A stretch of DNA of 64,000 nucleotides from Xylophilus sp. GW821-FHT01B05. GTDB lineage: Bacteria > Pseudomonadota > Gammaproteobacteria > Burkholderiales > Burkholderiaceae_C. The position numbers and the translations under genes were made by a program. Shown here piece by piece: positions 1 to 7,706 of the stretch. The stretch is from assembly GCA_038961845.1 (NCBI GenBank), contig CP152408.1, positions 5,208,001 through 5,272,000 on the forward strand, given 5' to 3'. Numbering within the stretch: position 1 is the first letter of the stretch; every line of letters starts with the position of its first letter. A model generated the notes under the pieces. That model was not told where the DNA came from. It saw only the letters and a list, made by a program, of their open reading frames with translations, and ran no database searches.

Positions 1-673
1 CCTCGACCAGGTGGGCGATGTGGGCGATGAAATCAGCACCCAGGGGCGGCATGCGCTGGATCTGGGAGCCGTAGAAGGGCGACCCGTTGGTGTTGACCAG
101 GCGCAGCAGCTTGTCGCGGTCAGAGCCCGACATCACCAGCATCAGGTGCACCTCGCCGGGCTGGTTCATCTGGTCGCGGGCCGATTTGAGGGCCGACATG
201 GCGTTCTCGCCGGCCTCGCTGGTGAGGGCGTGCTGGGCTTCGTCAATGATCAGCGCCACCGGCTTGCCCGCGGATTCGTACAGGGCGCGCAAGGCGTCGG
301 TCAGCGTCAGGCCATCCACCTTGCCGATCTTGCTGGTGTCGATCTGCAGCCAGCCGGCCAGGCTGACCTTCTCCAGCCCGGCCTTGCGCGCCGCCTGGGC
401 CACGACGCCCAGGTGCGGCTGCAACGCGCGCCCAATGGCTTCGGCGATGAGGGCGCCAGGGTCGCGAGCGGTATCGGCCCACAGATCGACGTACACCACA
501 ACGATGCCCGCCTGCTCCAGCGCGGGACGCAAATCACCGCGCAGGAAGGTGGTTTTGCCGGTGCGGCGCGGCGCGGCCAGGAACAGGCCGTTGTGGGCAT
601 CGCCAAACACCGACCTGCCCTGCAAGGCCACCACCAGTTCTTTGGCCAATGCGGAACGCGAGTAGGCGATCAT
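1..673 (-). CDS. AAA-type ATP-binding protein, C-terminus beyond left edge
   Basis: The reading frame opens at the ATG at 671-673 (minus) and runs off the window, giving at least 224 residues. A Walker A-like motif, APRRTGKT, is at residues 34-41, and a Walker B-like strand, ALIIDE, followed by AQHAL, at about 140-150. A basic helix and an LMLVMSGSDR segment resembling a sensor strand follow near 180. This supports a P-loop ATPase of the AAA/STAND type. Substrate and partner cannot be told from the fragment. It lies 81 bp downstream of the MocR-type gene on the same strand, but the spacer is AT-rich and full of GATA/TATC palindromes, so it probably has its own promoter. The GC-poor spacer suggests different regulation from its neighbours. 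Confidence 0.75.
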   Translation of the reverse strand, partial: MIAYSRSALAKELVVALQGRSVFGDAHNGLFLAAPRRTGKTTFLRGDLRPALEQAGIVVVYVDLWADTARDPGALIAEAIGRALQPHLGVVAQAARKAGLEKVSLAGWLQIDTSKIGKVDGLTLTDALRALYESAGKPVALIIDEAQHALTSEAGENAMSALKSARDQMNQPGEVHLMLVMSGSDRDKLLRLVNTNGSPFYGSQIQRMPPLGADFIAHIAHLVE

Positions 674-697
674 GATTTATCCTTCGATATCACAAAA

Positions 698-723
698 AAG
701 ATAAATTATCTTAATTTAGATAA
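698..723. promoter_or_regulatory. Overlapping AT-rich palindromes upstream of the ATPase gene
   Basis: AAGATAA-A-TTATCTT at 698-712 is a perfect inverted repeat. Its right arm pairs again with AGATAA at 718-723, so three alternating half-sites follow one another. TTCGATA also occurs on both sides (683-689 and 726-732). The block starts 25 bp upstream of the ATPase start codon. It looks like an operator/promoter; the binding protein is unknown. Confidence 0.4.
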
Positions 724-754
724 ACTTCGATAATTCTATCGCCCATTGATGCCC

Positions 755-2206
755 TCACCCCCGCATCGCATCCCGCATCCGCTCAAACGCCCGCCAAAAA
801 GTAGCGTCCTGCGTGTTCGCAAAATTGATGCGCATCAGCGTGCTGGGCTGGCGCGTGGCGTTGAACAGGGCACCGGGGGCCAGCAGCCAGCCGTCGTCCA
901 GCATGCGCTGGGCCAGCACGTCGGTGTCGACACCGGTGTCGACCCAGCCAAAGACGCCCATGGGCTCGGCGACGAAGCTGCAGCCCGCCGCCTGCGCCAG
1001 CTTGACGCTGCGGCTGCGGGCCAGCTCCAGGCGGGCGCGCACGCGCTCGGCGTGGCGGCGCAGTTGGCCCTGCTCTATGCAGATGGCCAGCGCCTTCTCC
1101 AGCAATGAGGGCGTGGTGAGGGTGGCCAGCATCTTGGTGTCGAGCAGGCGCTCTACCAAGTCGGGCGGCGCGGCCAGGAAGCCGACGCGCCAGTTGGGCG
1201 CCAGGATCTTGGCAAAACCGCCGACATAGATGGTGCGGCGCAGGCCGTCGAGCGTGGTGACGCGGGTGGCGTGCTCGGGCGCGATGTGGCTGTAGGTGTC
1301 GTCTTCGACGATGTGAAAGTCGTGCTTCTGCGCCAGCTCCAGCAGCCGGTGCGCGCTGCCGGGCGCAAGGCAGTAGCTGGTCGGGTTGTGGAACACGCTG
1401 ACGCTGACGAAGAGCCGCGGCGCATGCGTCTGGCAGTAGCGCGCCATCACCTCCAGGTCCGGCCCGGCGGCGCCGCGCGGCACCGGCAGCACGCGCATGC
1501 CCAAGGCGTCGAGCCGGGCAAATTCCACCGACCAGCCGGGCTCCTCCACCATCACCGGGTCGCCGGCCTTCAGCAGGGTGCGGCTGACGATGTCCAGCGC
1601 ATGCGTGGCGCCCACGGTGGTGATGATCTGTGCTGGTGCGGCCTCGATGCCGATCTGCGACAGGCGCTGCGACAGCACCTCGCGCAGGCCGCTGTCGCCC
1701 AGCGGCTCGCCGTATTCCAGCGAGCTGCGCGCCCAGGCGGTACTGGCGGTGACCTTGCGCACGGCGGCCTGCAGCGCGGGCAGATCCAGCCAGTCGGGCG
1801 GCATCACGCCCGAGCCCGGCTGGGCGCGGCCCGAGGGCGAATGGAACATGCCGCGGATCAGCGCCGTGGCCTGCAGCGGCGCGTTGCGCAGCGGGCCGGC
1901 CTGCGCCGCACGCGCTTTCGCTCCTTTTTTTATAGCTTCATGCCCAGTCGCATCCTTGGCTTGAGGCCTATTTGGCAAAAAATCCCGGACAAAGAAACCG
2001 CGCTGCCGCCGCGCCTCCACCAGCCCCTGGGCCAGCAGCAGGTCGTAGGCCGCCACCACGGTGTGCGGGCTCACGCCCTGCTGGCGCGCGCATTCGCGCA
2101 CCGAGGGCAGGCGCGCGCCGGGCACCAGCAAGCCGGCCCGCACGCGCTCGGCAAAGCGGTCGGCGAGTTGTTCGGTCAGGGTTTGCGTGGGGGTTCGGGT
2201 CAGCAT
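755..2206 (-). CDS. MocR-type transcriptional regulator (GntR HTH fused to class I aminotransferase)
   Basis: This 483-residue protein has an N-terminal GntR winged helix (about 8-75, with LPSVRECARQQGVSPHTV) and a C-terminal PLP-dependent aminotransferase fold (about 120-480). The PLP lysine is probably in GGFAKILAP. Family members use PLP as an effector-sensing cofactor and usually control nearby amino-acid, pyridoxal or export genes. It is divergent from a LysE exporter, with a symmetric operator in the 98-bp spacer, so autoregulation plus control of the exporter operon is likely. Odd feature: residues 77-96 of the linker (FLPNRPQAKDATGHEAIKK) are encoded by a dispersed genomic repeat, AT-rich compared with the rest of the gene. 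The start has no competing upstream candidate. Family assignment is firm; the ligand is unknown. Confidence 0.9.
   Translation of the reverse strand: MLTRTPTQTLTEQLADRFAERVRAGLLVPGARLPSVRECARQQGVSPHTVVAAYDLLLAQGLVEARRQRGFFVRDFLPNRPQAKDATGHEAIKKGAKARAAQAGPLRNAPLQATALIRGMFHSPSGRAQPGSGVMPPDWLDLPALQAAVRKVTASTAWARSSLEYGEPLGDSGLREVLSQRLSQIGIEAAPAQIITTVGATHALDIVSRTLLKAGDPVMVEEPGWSVEFARLDALGMRVLPVPRGAAGPDLEVMARYCQTHAPRLFVSVSVFHNPTSYCLAPGSAHRLLELAQKHDFHIVEDDTYSHIAPEHATRVTTLDGLRRTIYVGGFAKILAPNWRVGFLAAPPDLVERLLDTKMLATLTTPSLLEKALAICIEQGQLRRHAERVRARLELARSRSVKLAQAAGCSFVAEPMGVFGWVDTGVDTDVLAQRMLDDGWLLAPGALFNATRQPSTLMRINFANTQDATFWRAFERMRDAMRG
1924..1983. repeat. Dispersed short repeat, in-frame copy in the MocR linker
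   Basis: An AT-rich segment starting TTTTTTTATAGCTTCATGCC and ending CTTGAGGCCTATTTGGCAAA lies inside the MocR gene. It aligns with copies inside dsbD (36923-36978) and priA (45007-45064). TATAGCT, TCCTTGGCTT, GCC and ATTTG are shared in the same order. It keeps the frame and encodes only interdomain linker. Confidence 0.7.
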
Positions 2207-2220
2207 GGGGGTAGTCTGTG

Positions 2221-2271
2221 CCAGTACCTTGCACAGTACAGATTCAGGATTTGTGCGACCATCTGTACTGG
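2221..2271. promoter_or_regulatory. MocR operator between mocR-type gene and lysE
   Basis: CAGTACAGAT (2234-2243) and ATCTGTACTG (2261-2270) form a perfect 10-bp inverted repeat with a 17-bp gap. A third half-site, CCAGTAC (2221-2227), is complementary to GTACTGG (2265-2271). The block lies between the divergent start codons at 2206 and 2305. MocR/GntR regulators typically bind several half-sites in such spacers. Binding itself is inferred. Confidence 0.6.
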
Positions 2272-2304
2272 TTCTGTGATGGTCAAGACTTTAAAGTATT
2301 GGGC

Positions 2305-2904
2305 ATGAACTGGCAAGAATTCACCGCGCTGCTGGTGCTGGCCACGGCGATGAGTTTTTCGCCCGGGCCCAACACCACGCTCTCCACAGCCCTGGCGGCC
2401 AACGGCGGCCTGCCGCGCGCCATGCGCTTTGTGGTGGCGGTGCCGATCGGCTGGACGCTGCTGCTGGTGCTGTGCGCCGCCGGCCTGGGCGCGCTGGTGG
2501 TGGCGGTGCCGCCGCTGCGCTTGGCGATCAAGGCGCTGGGCATTGGCTACCTGCTGTGGCTGGCCTACAAGCTCAGCGGTAGCGCCACGCTGGGCCGCGC
2601 CGACAGCGCCAAGCTCAGCATCGGCTTTGGCCAAGGCGTGATGCTGCAGTTCGTCAACATCAAGGCCTGGCTGCTGGCGCTCACGCTGGTGGCGGGCTGG
2701 ATCGCGGGGCAGCCCGATGCGCTAGGCCGCTTTGCCATCGTGGCGCCGGTGATGCTGTTCTATGCCTTCGTCAGCAACTTCACCTATGCGCTGGTGGGCG
2801 CGCTGCTGCGTGAATGGCTGGCCAAAGGCGCGCGGCTGCTGTGGTTCAACCGCGCGATGGGCCTGGTGCTGGTGCTCACGGCCTGGTGGATGGTGAGCGT
2901 ATGA
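2305..2904 (+). CDS. LysE/RhtB family amino-acid exporter
   Basis: This 199-residue integral membrane protein has the family signature near the N-terminus (SFSPGPNTTLS, residues about 17-27) and about six hydrophobic segments. LysE/RhtB proteins export amino acids or derivatives by proton antiport. I chose the ATG at 2305 because the product then starts like its homologues (MNWQEF); an upstream in-frame start at 2218 would run through the operator. The stop overlaps the next ATG (ATGA, 2901-2904), so translation is probably coupled to the downstream DMT exporter. Divergent MocR-type gene and operator suggest induction by an amino acid or related compound. Substrate unknown. Confidence 0.9.
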   Translation: MNWQEFTALLVLATAMSFSPGPNTTLSTALAANGGLPRAMRFVVAVPIGWTLLLVLCAAGLGALVVAVPPLRLAIKALGIGYLLWLAYKLSGSATLGRADSAKLSIGFGQGVMLQFVNIKAWLLALTLVAGWIAGQPDALGRFAIVAPVMLFYAFVSNFTYALVGALLREWLAKGARLLWFNRAMGLVLVLTAWWMVSV

Positions 2905-3866
2905 AGCTCGACATCAAGGACGAGACGCTGGGCATGTGGCTGGGCGTGGTCGGTGTCGCGCTGTTCGCCATCACGCTGCCAATGACGCGGCTGGCCACCG
3001 GCACGCAGGCCGCGCCGCAGTTGTCGCCGTGGTTCGTCACGCTCGGGCGCGCGGCGCTGGCGGGCGTGTTGTCGGCCGTCTTCCTGCTGGCCACGCGCTC
3101 GCCACGGCCGGCGCCGCACCAATGGAAGCCGCTGGGCATCGCGGTGCTGGGCAACGTCATCGGCTTTCCGCTGCTGCTGGGCTATGCGCTGCGCGTGGTC
3201 ACGGCCAGCCATGCGGCGGTGGTGACGGCCCTGCTGCCGCTGGCCACGGCTGCCGTTGCGGCCTGGGTGCTGCACCAGCGCGCGCGGCTGGGCTTCTGGC
3301 TCTGCGCCATTGCGGGCAGCTTGCTGGTGGTGCTGTTCTCGGTGCTGCGCGCGCACCAGGGCGGGCACGGCTTTGGCTTCGAATGGGCCGACCTGCTGCT
3401 GGTCGGGGCGGTGATTGCCGCGTCCTTTGGCTATATCTACGGCGCGCAGGTCACGCCTTCCTTGGGTGCCGAGCGCGTGATTTGCTGGGTCTGCGTGATG
3501 GCGCTGCCCGTCACGCTGCCGGCCACGCTGGCCATGTGGCCGCAGCAGCCCATTGCCGCGTCGGCCTGGGTCGGCTTTGTCTACGTCGGCATGTTCTCGA
3601 TGTGGATCGGCTTCTTTGCCTGGTACCGCGGCCTGGCCCTGGGCGGCGCCTTGCGTGTGAGCCAGACGCAATTGCTGCAGCCGTTTCTGTCCATTCTTGT
3701 GTCGATCCCGCTGCTGGGCGAACCACTCGACGTGGTGACGCTGGGCTTTGCCATCGCCGTGGTGGCCACGGTGGTCGTTGGCAAACGGCTGTCGCAACCA
3801 GCAAGCGCCGCCGCACCGAAAATACCCGCTGGCACTGTCTGCACGGCCAGCCTGCGCAGGCCCTGA
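2901..3866 (+). CDS. DMT-superfamily (EamA) transporter
   Basis: The product is 321 residues with about ten hydrophobic segments in two EamA halves, and a short cytoplasmic tail. EamA proteins export metabolites such as amino acids. The ATG overlaps the stop of the preceding lysE (4 bp), placing both in one operon under the MocR-type regulator. Two unrelated exporter families in tandem suggest efflux of one compound or of related compounds. The start is fixed by the overlap and the N-terminal MKLDIKDETLGMWLG; longer in-frame extensions lie inside lysE. Substrate cannot be predicted. Confidence 0.88.
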   Translation: MKLDIKDETLGMWLGVVGVALFAITLPMTRLATGTQAAPQLSPWFVTLGRAALAGVLSAVFLLATRSPRPAPHQWKPLGIAVLGNVIGFPLLLGYALRVVTASHAAVVTALLPLATAAVAAWVLHQRARLGFWLCAIAGSLLVVLFSVLRAHQGGHGFGFEWADLLLVGAVIAASFGYIYGAQVTPSLGAERVICWVCVMALPVTLPATLAMWPQQPIAASAWVGFVYVGMFSMWIGFFAWYRGLALGGALRVSQTQLLQPFLSILVSIPLLGEPLDVVTLGFAIAVVATVVVGKRLSQPASAAAPKIPAGTVCTASLRRP

Positions 3867-3922
3867 CGCACAGCCTGCACCCTTTGTTCGAATCTCACCT
3901 CACCTGCCTGAAAGAAAACCAC

Positions 3923-5125
3923 ATGAACTGGAAACTCGCCGCCCGCGCCGCCAAGATGAATCCTTCGGTGCTGCGTGAAATCCTCAAGGTCACCGAACGC
4001 CCCGGCATCATCAGCCTGGCCGGCGGCCTGCCCTCGCCCAAGACCTTCCCGATCCAGGCCTTTGCTGATGCCTGCGCCGAAGTGCTGCACAACGACGGCC
4101 AGGCCGCGCTGCAATATGCCGCCAGCGAAGGCTATGCGCCGCTGCGCCAGGCCGTGGCCGACATGCTGCCGTGGGACGTCGACGCCTCCCAGGTGCTGAT
4201 CACCACCGGCTCGCAGCAGGGCCTGGACCTGGTGGCCAAGGTGCTGATCGACCCGGGCAGCAAGGTGCTGGTGGAGACGCCCACCTACCTCGGCGCGCTG
4301 CAGGCCTTCGGCCCGATGGAGCCGAACCCGGTGAGCGTGGCCAGCGACGACGACGGCGTGATCGTCGATGACCTGGTCGCCAAGGCCAAGGACGCGCGCT
4401 TTGTCTACCTGCTGCCCAACTTCCAGAACCCCACCGGCCGCACCATGACTGAGGAGCGCCGCGCCGCCGTGTCGGCCGCCGCTGCCGCCGCCAACCTGCC
4501 GATCATCGAAGACAACCCCTACGGCGAGCTCTGGTTCGACGAAGCCCCGCCGCTGCCGCTGACCGCGCGCAACCCCGAAGGCTGCATCTACCTGGGCTCG
4601 TTCTCGAAGGTGCTGGCACCGGGCCTGCGCCTGGGCTTCCTGGTGGCGCCCAAGGCCATCTACCCGAAGCTGCTGCAGGCCAAGCAGGCGGTGGATCTGC
4701 ACACGCCGATCTTCACGCAGCGCATGGTGTCGGCGGTAATGAAGGATGGCTTCCTGGACCGCCACGTGCCCACCATCCGCGCGCTGTACAAGCGCCAGCG
4801 CGACGCCATGATCACCGCGCTCAAGCGCGAGATGGCGGGCCTGGACGTGCAGTTCAACGCGCCCAAGGGCGGCATGTTCCTGTGGGCGCGGCTGCCCGAG
4901 GGCATAGACACCGTGACGCTGCTGCCCAAGGCCGTTGAGCGCAACGTGGCCTTCGTTCCCGGCGCGCCCTTCTACGCCGGCGAGGGCGACCCGCGCACGC
5001 TGCGCCTGTCCTTTGTGACCGCCAGCGTGGAAGAGATCGACATCGCCATCGCCGCGCTGGCGCAGACGCTGCGCGAAGAACTCGCGCTGCTGGGCGACAA
5101 GAAGCTGGCCGTCGCACAGGTCTGA
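3923..5125 (+). CDS. PLP-dependent aminotransferase, LysN (2-aminoadipate aminotransferase)-like
   Basis: This 400-residue class I aminotransferase lacks a DNA-binding domain. The N-terminus MNWKLAARAAKMNPSVLREI and the GIISLAGGLPSPKTFP region are typical of LysN/AruH-like enzymes. The PLP lysine lies in YLGSFSKVLAPG, and the substrate arginine is probably near the C-terminus (PRTLRLSF). Such enzymes transaminate a broad range of 2-amino acids with 2-oxoglutarate. The ATG at 3923 was chosen because the long upstream frame is only a shadow of the DMT gene. It sits 56 bp after that gene and 22 bp before the next LysE, consistent with one operon that both transaminates and exports amino acids. 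Specificity unknown. Confidence 0.88.
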   Translation: MNWKLAARAAKMNPSVLREILKVTERPGIISLAGGLPSPKTFPIQAFADACAEVLHNDGQAALQYAASEGYAPLRQAVADMLPWDVDASQVLITTGSQQGLDLVAKVLIDPGSKVLVETPTYLGALQAFGPMEPNPVSVASDDDGVIVDDLVAKAKDARFVYLLPNFQNPTGRTMTEERRAAVSAAAAAANLPIIEDNPYGELWFDEAPPLPLTARNPEGCIYLGSFSKVLAPGLRLGFLVAPKAIYPKLLQAKQAVDLHTPIFTQRMVSAVMKDGFLDRHVPTIRALYKRQRDAMITALKREMAGLDVQFNAPKGGMFLWARLPEGIDTVTLLPKAVERNVAFVPGAPFYAGEGDPRTLRLSFVTASVEEIDIAIAALAQTLREELALLGDKKLAVAQV

Positions 5126-5147
5126 AAGCACAAACCAGGAGCCTCCC

Positions 5148-5810
5148 GTGATCGGCCTTGCAACGCTGTCGCTCTTCCTGCTCGCGGTTCTGGCGCTGTT
5201 CCTTTCGCCCGGCCCGAACATGGCTTTCGTGCTCTCGCACGGCGTGGCGCACGGCCCGCGCGGCGGCTTTGCGGCGGCCATCGGCATCTCGGCGGCCGAC
5301 CTGGTGCATACGTTGTTTGCCGCCACCGGCGTGACCGCGCTGGTGGCGGCGTGGCCACCCTCTTTCGATCTGCTGCGCTATGCGGGCGCGCTGTACCTGC
5401 TGTGGCTGGCCGCACAGGCGCTGCGCAGCAAAGGCGGCTTGCGCGTGGGTGCCGCCAGGCCCGCCGGCTTTGCACGCATCGTGCGCATGGCGCTGCTGAA
5501 CAACCTGGTCAACCCGAAGGCCTTGCTGTTCTTCATGGTCTTCCTGCCGCAGTTTGTGGACCCGGCGCGTGGCAGCGTGCCGCTGCAACTGGTGCAGTTG
5601 GGCGTGCTGCTGTCCATCGCCGCGCTGGCCTTCAACACCTTGCTGGGCGCCTGCAGCGGCCAGGTCGGGCGCTGGCTGCAACGCCGCCCCGGCGCCGAGA
5701 AGTTCCAGCGCACGCTGCTGGCGCTGGTGATGATCGGCCTGGCGCTGCGCCTGCTGCTGCTTGACCGCCCATCGGCCCCCGTTTCCATGCTCTCCACACC
5801 AGGACGCTAA
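5148..5810 (+). CDS. LysE/RhtB family exporter (second copy)
   Basis: A 220-residue membrane protein starting with GTG after a clear AGGAG. The family motif LSPGPNMAFV is at about residues 21-30, and the conserved MALLNNLVNPKALLFF segment is near 110-125. Predicted to export amino acids or amino-acid-like compounds. It follows the aminotransferase by 22 bp and precedes the glutathione S-transferase by 2 bp, so it is operonic. It is clearly divergent in sequence from the LysE at 2305, so the two are unlikely to be a recent duplication. Confidence 0.9.
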   Translation: MIGLATLSLFLLAVLALFLSPGPNMAFVLSHGVAHGPRGGFAAAIGISAADLVHTLFAATGVTALVAAWPPSFDLLRYAGALYLLWLAAQALRSKGGLRVGAARPAGFARIVRMALLNNLVNPKALLFFMVFLPQFVDPARGSVPLQLVQLGVLLSIAALAFNTLLGACSGQVGRWLQRRPGAEKFQRTLLALVMIGLALRLLLLDRPSAPVSMLSTPGR

Positions 5811-5812
5811 AC

Positions 5813-6454
5813 ATGCTCAATATCTGGGGCCGCACCAGCTCGATCAACGTCCGCAAGGTAGTGTGGTGCGCGCAAGAACTGGGCATTGACTTCCAGCGCA
5901 CCGAGGCCGGTGGAAAATTTGGCGTGGTGCAAACGCCCGAATACCTCGCGCTCAACCCGAACGCGATGGTGCCCGCCATCGACGACGGCGAAGGCGCCGA
6001 GCGCGTGACGCTGTGGGAATCGAACGTGATCGTGCGCTACCTCTGCGCCAAGCATTCGCCAGGCCAGCTCTACCCAGGCGAGCTGCCCGCGCGCTTCGAT
6101 GCCGAGCGCTGGATGGACTGGCAGCAGACCACGCTCAACCGCGCCAGCCGCGACGCCTTCATCCAGTGGGTGCGCACACCGCCATCGCAGCGCCAGCCGG
6201 CGCTGATCGACGCCTCTGTGCACGACAGCGAGGCGCTGTTCGCCATGCTCGACGCGCACCTCGCAAAGCGTGCCTACATCGGTGGCGAGCGCTTCACCAT
6301 GGCCGACATCCCGCTGGGCTGCGAAGCGCACCGCTGGTTCGGCCTGCCGGCGGTCGAGTACCACCGGCCGACCTGGCCAAACCTGGAACGCTGGTACGCC
6401 AACCTGCTTTCCCGCCCAGCCGCACGCGGCGTGCTTGATCTGGCATTGGAATGA
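5813..6454 (+). CDS. Glutathione S-transferase family protein
   Basis: 213 residues with a thioredoxin-like N-terminal domain (MLNIWGRTSSINVRKVVWC) and a helical C-terminal domain (about 90-205). The N-terminal WGRTSSINV segment holds the usual Ser/Tyr position that activates glutathione, and NPNAMVPAIDDG has the cis-proline of the glutathione site. Predicted role: glutathione conjugation or a glutathione-dependent transformation in the cytoplasm. It is the last gene of the lysE-eamA-aminotransferase-lysE operon, 2 bp from the preceding stop. Its stop codon directly abuts a dispersed 3'-end repeat. Substrate unknown. Confidence 0.88.
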   Translation: MLNIWGRTSSINVRKVVWCAQELGIDFQRTEAGGKFGVVQTPEYLALNPNAMVPAIDDGEGAERVTLWESNVIVRYLCAKHSPGQLYPGELPARFDAERWMDWQQTTLNRASRDAFIQWVRTPPSQRQPALIDASVHDSEALFAMLDAHLAKRAYIGGERFTMADIPLGCEAHRWFGLPAVEYHRPTWPNLERWYANLLSRPAARGVLDLALE

Positions 6455-6569
6455 CCCCCAGTCTTCGCGCACTTCGTGTCGCTTCGCCAACCCCCTTCAG
6501 GGGGCACGTCCTGCGGCCCGGCAAAGCCGGTTCCGCGGACGTTTGCGCATGGCCTGCTCCGCGGCCTTC
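6455..6569 (+). repeat. 3'-end repeat element, copy 1
   Basis: Starts CCCCCAG directly after the GST stop, then CCCCCTTCAGGGGG (hairpin), GGCAAAGCCGGTTCCGCGG, and GCATGGCCTGCTCCGCGGCC. The same ordered blocks occur at 7519, 34874 and 54148, each after the stop of a plus-strand gene. Probably a structured 3'-UTR or REP-like element. Confidence 0.75.
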
Positions 6570-6654
6570 AATGCCGCTCGGCCTCATGCTCTGCGGACGA
6601 CATTCAGCGCCGTAGAAAACCCATATCGCTCACTGAACAGCAACGCCCACCCCC

Positions 6655-7512
6655 ATGAAATCCCGCCCCTTCCAGCAAGTCGACGTCTTCACCGCTACGC
6701 CCTACCGGGGCAACCCGCTCGCGGTCGTGCTCGACGGCAGCGGCCTTGACGATGCCACCATGCAGCGCTTCGCGGCCTGGACCAATCTGTCGGAAACCAC
6801 CTTCCTGCTGCCGCCCACGACGCCGGCCGCCGACTACCGCGTGCGCATCTTCACGCCCGGTGGCGAGCTGCCCTTTGCCGGCCACCCGACGCTGGGCAGC
6901 TGCCATGTCTGGCTGGCTGCCGGCGGCCAGCCGCGCCAGGCCGGCGAGGTGGTGCAAGAGAGCGCCGTGGGCCTGGTGCGCATACGCCGCAGCGGTACGC
7001 GCCTGGCCTTTGCCGCGCCGCCGCTGCGCCGCACCGACCCGGCCCCGGCACGGCTGGCCCAGGTGGCGCGCGCGCTCGGCCTGAAGCCGCAAGAGATCCG
7101 CGCCGCCCAGTTGCTGGACAACGGCCCGGTCTGGCTGGCGCTGCTGGTGGACAACCCGCAGACCGTGCTGGCGCTGTCGCCCGACCACGCGCGGCTGCGC
7201 GAGCTGGACGCCAAGGTCGGCGTGGTGCACCTGGATGCCAGCAAGGCCGGCATCGACCCGGCCACGCCCGCGCTGCTGGTGCGTGCCTTTGCCGCGCCCA
7301 TAGGCGTGGCCGAAGACCCTGTCACCGGCAGCCTCAACGCCTCGCTTGCGCAATGGCTGATCGGCGCCGGCCTGGTGTCGGGCCGCTATGTGGCGTCGCA
7401 AGGCGAATGCCTGGGCCGCGCCGGCCGCGTCTTCATCGAGCAGGACACAGACGGCACGACCTGGGTCGGCGGTGACGTCGCGCCCTGCATCGCTGGCGCC
7501 GTATTGCTCTAG
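6655..7512 (+). CDS. PhzF family isomerase/epimerase-like protein
   Basis: 285 residues with the two-fold diaminopimelate-epimerase-like fold of PhzF proteins. Family marks are QVDVFTATPYRGNPLAVV at the N-terminus, the catalytic glutamate in LSETTFLLP (about residue 46), GELPFAGHPTLGS, and EDPVTGSLNA near 220. Most family members have unknown substrates; phenazine synthesis is not implied, since no phz genes are present. It is flanked on both sides by 3'-end repeat copies, so it is probably its own transcription unit between two amino-acid-export units. A second PhzF is at 41472. Confidence 0.9.
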   Translation: MKSRPFQQVDVFTATPYRGNPLAVVLDGSGLDDATMQRFAAWTNLSETTFLLPPTTPAADYRVRIFTPGGELPFAGHPTLGSCHVWLAAGGQPRQAGEVVQESAVGLVRIRRSGTRLAFAAPPLRRTDPAPARLAQVARALGLKPQEIRAAQLLDNGPVWLALLVDNPQTVLALSPDHARLRELDAKVGVVHLDASKAGIDPATPALLVRAFAAPIGVAEDPVTGSLNASLAQWLIGAGLVSGRYVASQGECLGRAGRVFIEQDTDGTTWVGGDVAPCIAGAVLL

Positions 7513-7518
7513 GATGAA

Positions 7519-7640
7519 TCCCCCCAGGCTGCACGCTGCGCGCTTCGCCCCCCCCCCTTCTGCTGCGCGAAGGGGGCACCGCCAGCGGCCTGGCAGAGCC
7601 AGTTCCGCGGCGGTTCACGCATGGCCTGCTCCGCGGCCTT
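7519..7640 (+). repeat. 3'-end repeat element, copy 2
   Basis: Begins CCCCCCAGGCTGC 6 bp after the PhzF stop. It contains a run of ten C, GAAGGGGGCACC, GGCAGAGCCAGTTCCGCGGC and GCATGGCCTGCTCCGCGGCC. It matches copy 1 block by block, with the hairpin loop replaced by a longer segment. Confidence 0.7.
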
Positions 7641-7706
7641 CTGCCTCTGTCTTCGACTCCCTGCCTAGCTATCTGATTGAATGTAAAACCGTATGAGAAA
7701 GCTCCC

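Noticed and set aside
3581..5326. 581-residue minus-strand ORF opposite the LysN-like aminotransferase
   Set aside because: Low-complexity His/Gln/Arg-rich composition, typical of a shadow frame in GC-rich DNA; the opposite strand gives a full enzyme with known motifs.
7548..7557. Run of ten C as a slippery or phase-variable tract
   Set aside because: It lies in a non-coding 3'-end repeat copy, so no frame is affected.
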